11,272 bases of DNA. It comes from Clostridiaceae bacterium (GTDB taxonomy: Bacteria > Bacillota > Clostridia > Acetivibrionales > DTU013). The translations under genes were made by a program, and so were the position numbers. The notes under the pieces are model-generated. The model was given only the letters and a program-made list of their open reading frames with translations, was not told the DNA's origin and made no database searches. Of the stretch, positions 5,920 through 11,272 are shown in pieces (position 1 is the first letter of the stretch; each line of letters begins with the position of its first letter). The stretch spans positions 1 to 11,272 of the forward strand of contig JAAZKL010000175.1 of NCBI GenBank assembly GCA_012799845.1. The letters are read 5' to 3'.

Positions 5920-6366
5920 ATGAAAAAAGGATTCCAAAACCCATTTGCACTCAATGCTGCCCAAAAGTTTGGCCTGTCGCCGGACCCAAGTATGTTGCGG
6001 GGATCGACCAGGGTCCGGATGCAGCGAGCCGATGCCCGGATCCGGAGACCGGGTACTGCTGAAGCCAGGGATGCAGGATCAGCCATGCGTACTTATGGAC
6101 ATACACAACCCGGCTCTTCCCTGACAGGTAACCCAGGGCATGGAGTTACAGCAGGCAACAGAGCCAGGACCAGTCAGGATACGGCTCAGGGTACATCTGG
6201 AAAAGGCAGCAGGACCAGGCATGGCAATACTCAGAGCAAAACGGCCTCCCAATATGCCGGAAGCCTGGAACTTCTCTTTTCAGAAGATGACCTGCTCAGG
6301 GGATTGATCATGTTGGAAGTGCTCGGAAGGCCAAAATGTTTCAGAAGAGGCGGTGGCGGATTTTGA
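5920..6366 (+). CDS. Low-complexity protein of unknown function between floA and the LytTR regulator gene
   Basis: A 148-residue basic protein. The N-terminal part (1-20) is mildly ordered. Residues 28-112 are rich in Arg, Gly, Ser, Thr and Gln and are probably disordered (for example QGTSGKGSRTRHGNTQSKTA). The C-terminus has one predicted helix, LELLFSEDDLLRGLIMLEVLG (116-136), then a basic, glycine-rich end (RPKCFRRGGGGF). That helix is the only part that looks conserved; I have an impression of similar C-termini in proteins encoded near floA in other Clostridia but cannot verify it. ATG 5920 has GAAGGG eight bases upstream. Its stop (6364-6366) overlaps the next gene's start (6363-6365). 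No membrane segment is seen, so it may be a cytoplasmic adaptor; that is a guess. Confidence 0.75.
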   Translation: MKKGFQNPFALNAAQKFGLSPDPSMLRGSTRVRMQRADARIRRPGTAEARDAGSAMRTYGHTQPGSSLTGNPGHGVTAGNRARTSQDTAQGTSGKGSRTRHGNTQSKTASQYAGSLELLFSEDDLLRGLIMLEVLGRPKCFRRGGGGF

Positions 6367-7166
6367 GCATAAAAGTCCTGATAGCCGATGACGATGAAGG
6401 TATGCGGCTCGTATTAAAAAAGGCTGTTGAAAGATCTGCCGGTTTCACCGTAGCAGGTGAAGCGGAGGACGGCGGTGCCGCCCTCCGCATTTTTGAATCC
6501 ATCCGTCCCGATGTGGTGTTTCTTGATGTTGAGATGCCTGTCATGTCGGGAGTCAATTGTGCAAAAAAAATCGCAGACATCGACCCCAGGACGGTCATTA
6601 TTTTTGCGACAGCGCATGAAGGATATATGCCTGAAGCTTTTGAGGTATATGCCTTTGACTATCTTGTCAAGCCTTTCAGGATGCAGAGGCTGGAGCAGAC
6701 GCTGGACAGGATAAAGGTCACCGGCAGGTTTAGACAGGGCACGTCCGGGAGCAAACAGGACACGTCCACGGGCAAACGGGACACATCCGTGAGCAAACAG
6801 GACGCATATGAGAATCGGGCGGGCAGGCCGGCCAACGCTCCCCAAAAGCTGATCATCAGGAACAAGGAAGGCATAAGCATTGTCGATACCAGGGATATAA
6901 TCCTGATACAGAGGGAGGACGGGGCTACGGCTATCTATACGTCCCGGGCGAGGTTCGTCACATCGGACAGCCTGGGCGACATCGAACAGAAGCTGGACGG
7001 CAGCATATTTTTAAGGTGCCACAAGTCATACATAATAAACATCGACTATATCGACAAGATATATCCATACGGGCGATGGACCTATATCGTGAAGTTCATG
7101 GGAACTGACAGGGATGCCCTCATGACTCGCGAAAGTTTCGAGAAGCTGGAGAAGATACTGGCTTGA
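6363..7166 (+). CDS. LytTR-family response regulator
   Basis: A 267-residue transcription regulator: receiver domain (about 3-118) and LytTR DNA-binding domain (about 160-265). The receiver has the acidic pair Asp10-Asp11, phosphoacceptor Asp55 (VVFLDVEMP), switch Thr83 and Lys103 (FDYLVKPF). The LytTR part has IIRNKEGISIVDTRDIILIQ and FLRCHKSYIINIDYIDKI, typical of AlgR/AgrA/LytR-type binders of direct repeats. I chose TTG 6363 because the receiver begins right after it (SIKVLIADD) and because TTGA overlaps the previous stop, a coupling arrangement. An ATG at 6336 would add nine residues not typical of the family. The linker (about 126-146) is made of three 7-residue repeats, which is unusual. 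The likely partner is the upstream SpoOB-type kinase. Confidence 0.92.
   Translation: MSIKVLIADDDEGMRLVLKKAVERSAGFTVAGEAEDGGAALRIFESIRPDVVFLDVEMPVMSGVNCAKKIADIDPRTVIIFATAHEGYMPEAFEVYAFDYLVKPFRMQRLEQTLDRIKVTGRFRQGTSGSKQDTSTGKRDTSVSKQDAYENRAGRPANAPQKLIIRNKEGISIVDTRDIILIQREDGATAIYTSRARFVTSDSLGDIEQKLDGSIFLRCHKSYIINIDYIDKIYPYGRWTYIVKFMGTDRDALMTRESFEKLEKILA
6738..6800 (+). repeat. Three 21-bp tandem repeats in the linker of the LytTR regulator gene
   Basis: Three in-frame 21-bp units (6738-6758, 6759-6779, 6780-6800) encode GTSGSKQ, DTSTGKR and DTSVSKQ. The units share GGCAAAC/AGCAAAC and ACGTCC/ACATCC cores. The repeat sits exactly between the receiver and LytTR domains, so unit number could change between strains without breaking either domain. 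Confidence 0.85.
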
Positions 7167-9078
7167 ATATCACGGCGGCCAATGGCGGTACGCATATATC
7201 TATCGAATAAGGCTGCCGGTCGTGTCCTTCCGCATTTGCCCGGACGCCGCCGAAATTGCCTGCGTTGCTGCCGCCGTATATCTCCGAGTCGCTGTTCAGG
7301 ATCTCACTGTAATATGCGTCGAACGGAACGCCGATCCTGTAGCTGCTGCGGACGACGGGCGTGAAATTGCACACGAACACCAGCGTATCCTCAGGCCTTG
7401 AGCCTTTGCGGAGGAAAGACACAATGCTGTTGTCACGGTCATCGCAGTTGATCCATTCGAATCCGTCATAGCTGAAATCCACCTCGTGCATTGCCCTTTC
7501 AGACCTGTACAGCTTATTCAGATCACGCACATAGTCCCTGAGCTTGCGGTGCATTTCATAATCCAGCAGGTGCCAGTCAAGGCTCTGCCTGAAATTCCAC
7601 TCGATAAACTGGCCGAACTCATTTCCCATGAACATCAGTTTTTTCCCAGGGTGGCCGAACATGTACCCGTAGGCCACTCTCAATCCCGCAAACTTCTGCC
7701 GGTAATCGCCGGGCATCTTGCCGATCATCGAGCGTTTGCCGTGTACCACTTCATCGTGGGACAGTACCAGCATAAAATTCTCGCTCATTGCGTACATGAT
7801 GGAGAACGTAAGAAGTTCGTGGTGGTATTTCCTGTAGACCGGATCTATACTCACATATCTCAGGTAATCGTTCATCCAGCCCATGTTCCACTTATATGAA
7901 AACCCCAGGCCGCCTGTATATGGCGGTTTTGTGATCATCGGCCATGAGGTGGACTCCTCTGCGATCATCATTATCCCCGGGTAATATCTGAACACTGCCG
8001 AATTGAGCTGTTTCAGAAACTCAACGGCGGCGATATTCTGGTTCCCTCCGTATTCGTTGGGGATCCATTCGCCTTCTTCTTTGCCATAATCCAGGTAAAG
8101 TATGGACGCGACAGCATCCACCCTGATACCGTCGATATGGTATTTGTCAAGCCAGAACACCGCGTTTGAAATAAGGAAGCTTCTGACCTCGTTGCGGGCA
8201 TAGTTGAATATGTAAGTGCCCCAGTCGGGATGTTCGCCCTGGCGCGGATCCAGGTGCTCATACAGTGCCGTGCCGTCGAACCTGGCTAGCCCGTGGGCGT
8301 CTTTCGGGAAATGGGCAGGCACCCAGTCAATGATCACGCCGATCCCGCTACAGTGGCAACGGTCGACCAGGTACATGAAATCCTCCGACCGTCCATAGCG
8401 GCTGTTGACAGAATAATAACCGGTGACCTGGTAACCCCACGAATCGTCCAGGGGATGCTCGGATACCGGCAGCAGTTCTATATGGGTATAGCCCATGTCT
8501 TTCACATATGACACCAGCCTGTCGGAAAGTTCCCTGTATGTCAGGAAGCGGTTGCCGTCGGCGCGTGCCCAAGACCCGAGGTGCACCTCATATATGGACA
8601 CCGGTTTGTCGAAAGTGCTTCCGGCATCCCTGTTTCTTATCCACTCCTCATCATGCCATTCGTATTTATCCAGTTCGTAGACTATCGAAGCAGTGCCCGG
8701 CCGGAGCTCACTGTAAAAAGCGCAGGGGTCCGCCTTAAGGATGATCTCGTCTGATTGTGTCCTTATTTCATACTTATATACTTCACCCGGTTGGATATCG
8801 GGGATGAATGCGGCCCACACCCCCGAGCTTCCCAAAGGCTTAAGCGGATGAGCGCTGCCGTCCCAGTGGTTGTAGTTGCAGACCAGGCTGACGCCTTTTG
8901 CATTAGGCGCCCAGACTGCAAAATGGGTACCGGCCCGGCCGTTTACCGTCAAGGGATGTGCGCCGAGCTTCTCGAAAATTTTGTGGTGGCTGCCTTCATT
9001 GAATAAATGAAGATCATAGTCTGTTATGAATCCAGCCGAACTATCAATGCAGTCATGGCTGTGTATCCGATGACTCAT
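7120..9078 (-). CDS. glgB: 1,4-alpha-glucan branching enzyme (GH13), GlgB
   Basis: GlgB makes alpha-1,6 branches in glycogen by cutting an alpha-1,4 chain and moving it. The 652 residues are of normal length for the type with a single N-terminal carbohydrate-binding module (CBM48, about 35-125, with THFAVWAPNAKGVSLVCNYN and HWDG). The catalytic barrel shows the GH13 motifs in order: DWVPAHFP (251-258), DGIRVDAV with nucleophile Asp321, MIAEES with acid/base Glu374, and LSHDE with Asp442. A C-terminal beta domain follows. The ATG at 9078 has GGGGAGA upstream at usable spacing. No other glycogen gene is visible in the window. Its last 47 bases overlap the end of the LytTR gene on the other strand. 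A minus-strand TATAAT (9205-9200) may be its -10. Confidence 0.97.
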   Translation of the reverse strand: MSHRIHSHDCIDSSAGFITDYDLHLFNEGSHHKIFEKLGAHPLTVNGRAGTHFAVWAPNAKGVSLVCNYNHWDGSAHPLKPLGSSGVWAAFIPDIQPGEVYKYEIRTQSDEIILKADPCAFYSELRPGTASIVYELDKYEWHDEEWIRNRDAGSTFDKPVSIYEVHLGSWARADGNRFLTYRELSDRLVSYVKDMGYTHIELLPVSEHPLDDSWGYQVTGYYSVNSRYGRSEDFMYLVDRCHCSGIGVIIDWVPAHFPKDAHGLARFDGTALYEHLDPRQGEHPDWGTYIFNYARNEVRSFLISNAVFWLDKYHIDGIRVDAVASILYLDYGKEEGEWIPNEYGGNQNIAAVEFLKQLNSAVFRYYPGIMMIAEESTSWPMITKPPYTGGLGFSYKWNMGWMNDYLRYVSIDPVYRKYHHELLTFSIMYAMSENFMLVLSHDEVVHGKRSMIGKMPGDYRQKFAGLRVAYGYMFGHPGKKLMFMGNEFGQFIEWNFRQSLDWHLLDYEMHRKLRDYVRDLNKLYRSERAMHEVDFSYDGFEWINCDDRDNSIVSFLRKGSRPEDTLVFVCNFTPVVRSSYRIGVPFDAYYSEILNSDSEIYGGSNAGNFGGVRANAEGHDRQPYSIDICVPPLAAVIFKPVSSPASRNFRES

Positions 9079-9199
9079 CCTGCTGATCTCCCCGCTATAT
9101 ACTTGATGTTATGTCCATTCGCGCATCCATATCTGTTTTACAGGTACTTTCTCTTGGGCACTGCAAACACATATCCCGGCTCTGAGGACATTCACTATC

Positions 9200-9205
9200 A
9201 TTATA
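9200..9205 (-). promoter_or_regulatory. Possible -10 box for glgB
   Basis: On the minus strand a perfect TATAAT lies about 120 bases before the glgB start. No good -35 hexamer stands at 16-18 bases, so the call is tentative. If used, the leader would be about 115 nt. Confidence 0.4.
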
Positions 9206-9252
9206 CTACTATTCCATGAAATTTTCCTGCTTGTGGGTTTTCTCATCCGAAG

Positions 9253-9350
9253 GGCATGTCTGCCGGAAGAGGATCTATCGCAAATGTGATAAAAAATTAA
9301 CATATACATTCTTTCAATTATGTAGTAAAATAAAACTTGGCATGTCTGCC
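9253..9350. repeat. Two exact copies of a partly palindromic 12-mer, operator-like
   Basis: GGCATGTCTGCC occurs at 9253-9264 and 9339-9350. Each copy has the dyad GGCA-N4-TGCC. One copy lies upstream of the presumed glgB promoter, and the other lies at the presumed start site of the rightward transcript. The second copy can also form a small hairpin (GCATG/CATGC, 9340-9354). Confidence 0.6.
9303..9331 (+). promoter_or_regulatory. Possible promoter of the iron-sulfur scaffold-like/GGGtGRT operon
   Basis: TATACA (9303-9308), a 17-base spacer and TAAAAT (9326-9331) in an AT-rich stretch. Both boxes deviate from consensus. The start would be near 9338, giving a leader of about 190 nt. Confidence 0.45.
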
Positions 9351-9368
9351 ATGCTTTTCACATAAACG

Positions 9369-9447
9369 GCTGAAAAAGCAGGCAGTTACGGAAAACCCGG
9401 CGTTGGATATCCTGACCGTCGCGGCATTAAATTCCGGCTTTTTCAGC
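9369..9447 (+). other. Possible structured leader RNA closed by an 11-bp helix
   Basis: GCTGAAAAAGC (9369-9379) and GCTTTTTCAGC (9437-9447) are perfect complements 57 bases apart. They would close a domain that contains smaller pairing options (ACGG near 9389 with CCGT near 9416). After it CCGG-ATGT-CCGG (9473-9484) can form a short stem. The shape resembles a riboswitch or protein-binding leader, but I recognise no known class and see no terminator T-run. Confidence 0.4.
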
Positions 9448-9527
9448 ACGAGTGAATTAGGTTGCTGCGGTACCGGATGTCCGGCTGTTGAATAACGAAC
9501 AAAACCAAATACGAAAGGGGTCATAGA

Positions 9528-10220
9528 ATGATTTATTCACATGAGGTTGAAAAAATGACGTGTGTGGCAAAAGGACCGAACCATGGTCCGGCGCCGATCC
9601 CTGAGGAAGGGAAATGGGTACAGGCCAAAGAGATCAAGGACATTTCAGGCCTTACGCACGGAGTGGGCTGGTGCGCACCCCAGCAGGGTACCTGCAAGCT
9701 CACGCTGAATGTCAAGGACGGGGTAATACAGGAAGCACTGGTAGAGACGATCGGCTGTTCCGGTATGACGCATTCAGCCGCGATGGCCGCTGAGATACTC
9801 CCGGGCAAAACCATTCTTGAAGCATTGAACACAGACCTGGTCTGCGATGCCATCAATACGGCAATGAGGGAACTGCTCCTCCAGATAGTTTACGGCAGGA
9901 GCCAGACTGCTTTCTCGGAAGGAGGACTTCCTGTCGGTGCAGGCCTCGAGGATCTTGGGAAAGGTCTCAGGAGCCAGGTCGGAACCATGTACGGAACCCT
10001 GGCCAAAGGTCCAAGGTACCTCGAAATGGCTGAAGGCTATGTGACACGTCTCGCGCTTGATGAAAACAGCGAAATCATTGGATATGAGTTCGTGCATCTC
10101 GGCAGGATGATGGAGATGGTCAGAAAGGGCACGGACGCCAATGAAGCGATCAGGAAGGCAACAAGCAAGTACGGCAGGTTTGATGAAGCGGTAAAAATCA
10201 TCGATCCGAGAGAAGAATAA
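9528..10220 (+). CDS. Iron-sulfur cluster scaffold-like protein (NifU-N/IscU-like domain)
   Basis: A 230-residue cytoplasmic protein. The core (about 50-125) resembles the IscU/NifU N-terminal scaffold fold: CKLTLNVKDGVIQEALVETI (56-75), GCSGMTHSAAMA (76-87) in place of the IscU GCGSAIASS loop, and LVCDAINTAMREL (104-116), where Cys106 matches the third IscU cysteine. Cys77 matches the second. The first is not in register; Cys49 or Cys56 may take its place. An N-terminal extension with Cys12 and a C-terminal domain (about 160-230) are extra to IscU. Annotators usually call this family iron-sulfur cluster scaffold-like. ATG 9528 has AAAGGGG eight bases upstream. It is followed after 19 bases by the GGGtGRT gene, with which it is commonly paired. 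No nifS/iscS or other Fe-S assembly gene is present nearby. Biochemical function is unknown. Confidence 0.88.
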   Translation: MIYSHEVEKMTCVAKGPNHGPAPIPEEGKWVQAKEIKDISGLTHGVGWCAPQQGTCKLTLNVKDGVIQEALVETIGCSGMTHSAAMAAEILPGKTILEALNTDLVCDAINTAMRELLLQIVYGRSQTAFSEGGLPVGAGLEDLGKGLRSQVGTMYGTLAKGPRYLEMAEGYVTRLALDENSEIIGYEFVHLGRMMEMVRKGTDANEAIRKATSKYGRFDEAVKIIDPREE

Positions 10221-10239
10221 TCAGGGGAGGGTCAGGAAT

Positions 10240-11241
10240 ATGGCATTGTTCGAAAGTTATGAAAGAAGGATAGATCAGATAAATGCCGTATTGAACAGGT
10301 ACGGTATAGCTTCGATAGAAGAAGCCAAAAAGATATGTGACGAAAAAGGTGTCGACGCAGCCGGCATCGTTAAAGGGATACAGCCGATCTGCTTTGAAAA
10401 TGCCTGCTGGGCTTACACTGTCGGTGCTGCCATAGCCATAAAAAAAGGATGCAAAAAGGCTGCCGATGCTGCAGAAGCAATAGGTGAAGGACTGCAGTCA
10501 TTCTGCATCCCGGGCTCGGTCGCTGACGACAGGAAAGTCGGCCTGGGACACGGAAGGCTTGGGGCCATGCTGTTGCGCGAGGAAACCAGGTGCTTCGCAT
10601 TCCTGGCGGGCCACGAATCCTTTGCAGCCGCAGAGGGTGCAATAGGCATCGCAAGATCAGCCAACAAGGTAAGAAAGGAGCCCCTGAGGGTAATACTCAA
10701 CGGCCTTGGAAAAGATGCCGCCCAGATAATCTCGAGAATCAACGGCTTCACACATGTAGAGACAAAATTCGACTATTACACAGGAAAGCTTGAAATAGTG
10801 AAAGAGACTCCCTATTCAAAGGGTGAGAGGTCCAAAGTAAAATGCTATGGCGCAGATGACGTACGGGAAGGCGTCGCGATAATGCACCACGAAAAGGTGG
10901 ACGTCTCCATCACCGGCAACTCCACCAACCCCACAAGGTTCCAGCATCCTGTGGCAGGCACCTACAAGAAGGAATGTGTAGAAGCAGGCAGGAAGTACTT
11001 CTCAGTTGCTGCCGGCGGCGGCACAGGCAGGACGCTGCATCCGGACAATATGGCGCCAGGACCCGCTTCCTACGGCATGACCGACACCATGGGCAGGATG
11101 CATTCCGACGCCCAGTTCGCAGGATCATCTTCAGTTCCTGCACACGTTGAGATGATGGGACTCATCGGCATGGGCAACAACCCGATGGTCGGAGCTACTG
11201 TCTCGGTGGCAGTAGCCATCGAAGAGGCAATGAACAAATAA
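10240..11241 (+). CDS. GGGtGRT-family protein of unknown function
   Basis: A 333-residue soluble protein with the naming motif GGGTGRT at 259-265 in SVAAGGGTGRTLHPDN. Other striking blocks are IQPICFENACWAYTVGAA (48-65, Cys51 and Cys56), QSFCIPGSVADDRKVGLGHG (86-105, Cys89, His104), FLAGHESFAAAEGAIG (121-136) and VDVSITGNSTNPTRFQHPVA (220-239). It has eight cysteines (33, 51, 56, 71, 89, 118, 202, 246) and many histidines, so metal or Fe-S binding is plausible but unproven. The glycine-rich motif suggests a nucleotide or cofactor site, again inference. The ATG has GGGGAGG 10 bases upstream. It is surely co-transcribed with the scaffold-like gene. No terminator is seen in the 31 bases left after the stop. 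Confidence 0.93.
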   Translation: MALFESYERRIDQINAVLNRYGIASIEEAKKICDEKGVDAAGIVKGIQPICFENACWAYTVGAAIAIKKGCKKAADAAEAIGEGLQSFCIPGSVADDRKVGLGHGRLGAMLLREETRCFAFLAGHESFAAAEGAIGIARSANKVRKEPLRVILNGLGKDAAQIISRINGFTHVETKFDYYTGKLEIVKETPYSKGERSKVKCYGADDVREGVAIMHHEKVDVSITGNSTNPTRFQHPVAGTYKKECVEAGRKYFSVAAGGGTGRTLHPDNMAPGPASYGMTDTMGRMHSDAQFAGSSSVPAHVEMMGLIGMGNNPMVGATVSVAVAIEEAMNK

Positions 11242-11272
11242 AGGCAGTCCATCCGGAATCGATCCGGAAAAC

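Larger units (their letters stand above)
9079..9527. other. Divergent intergenic region between glgB and the iron-sulfur scaffold-like gene
   Basis: No gene is supported in these 449 bases; two short minus-strand open frames (9109-9309 and 9318-9524) lack convincing ribosome sites and family features. The region holds a minus-strand TATAAT (9200-9205), two copies of GGCATGTCTGCC (9253-9264 and 9339-9350), a possible plus-strand promoter (9303-9331), and 11-bp inverted arms (9369-9379 and 9437-9447) in the presumed leader of the gene at 9528. Confidence 0.7.

Noticed and set aside
9109..9309. Minus-strand 66-residue frame in the glgB upstream region
   Set aside because: Poor ribosome site, no recognisable features, and it spans the presumed glgB promoter.
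9339..9360. Hairpin GCATG/CATGC followed by four T as an intrinsic terminator
   Set aside because: The stem is only 5 bp, the T-run is short, and no upstream plus-strand gene needs a terminator there.
9318..9524. Minus-strand 68-residue frame upstream of the scaffold-like gene
   Set aside because: It is antisense to the leader and the ribosome site of a well-supported gene and has no family features.

Overview
The window reads as chromosomal DNA from a strictly anaerobic Gram-positive bacterium, most likely class Clostridia (Bacillota). The grounds are: a hybrid cluster protein with the strict-anaerobe N-terminal cysteine spacing; a clostridial-type Crp/Fnr regulator beside it; an NfeD/FloA membrane pair; a SpoOB-type histidine kinase with a LytTR response regulator; the paired NifU-like and GGGtGRT genes typical of anaerobes; strong AGGAGG-type ribosome sites; several GTG/TTG starts; and frequent AGG (Arg) and ATA (Ile) codons. 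Base composition looks mid-range. Genus cannot be fixed from this window. No phage, transposon, CRISPR array or toxin-antitoxin module is visible.

Left region (1-1714): hcp runs leftward off the window edge and is divergent from a Crp/Fnr-family regulator that is broken by a one-base frameshift. The 362-base gap between them holds a perfect 16-bp palindrome, overlapping divergent -10 boxes, a hairpin and a tandem array of 11-bp units in the presumed hcp leader. The layout suggests that the regulator acts through the single palindrome on both genes.

Middle left (1836-3128): an acyl-CoA thioesterase of the hotdog fold; a convergent gene for a 66-residue, very acidic unknown protein; then a promoter, tRNA-Met(CAT), tRNA-Glu(TTC), a hairpin and an intrinsic terminator forming a compact tRNA operon.

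Centre (3274-7166): a SpoOB-type sensor kinase, a short NfeD-like membrane protein, flotillin-like FloA, a low-complexity protein of unknown function and a LytTR response regulator, all on the plus strand. Kinase and regulator bracket the membrane-microdomain genes, so all five may be one signalling and membrane-organisation unit. The last gene overlaps its predecessor by four bases and is probably translationally coupled to it.

Right (7120-11241): glgB (glycogen branching enzyme) on the minus strand, whose last codons overlap the end of the LytTR gene tail to tail. A 449-base divergent intergenic region follows, with a duplicated operator-like 12-mer and a possible structured leader RNA. Last come a NifU-N-like iron-sulfur scaffold-like protein and a GGGtGRT-family protein, a conserved but functionally uncharacterised pair and the best candidate here for an undescribed system.
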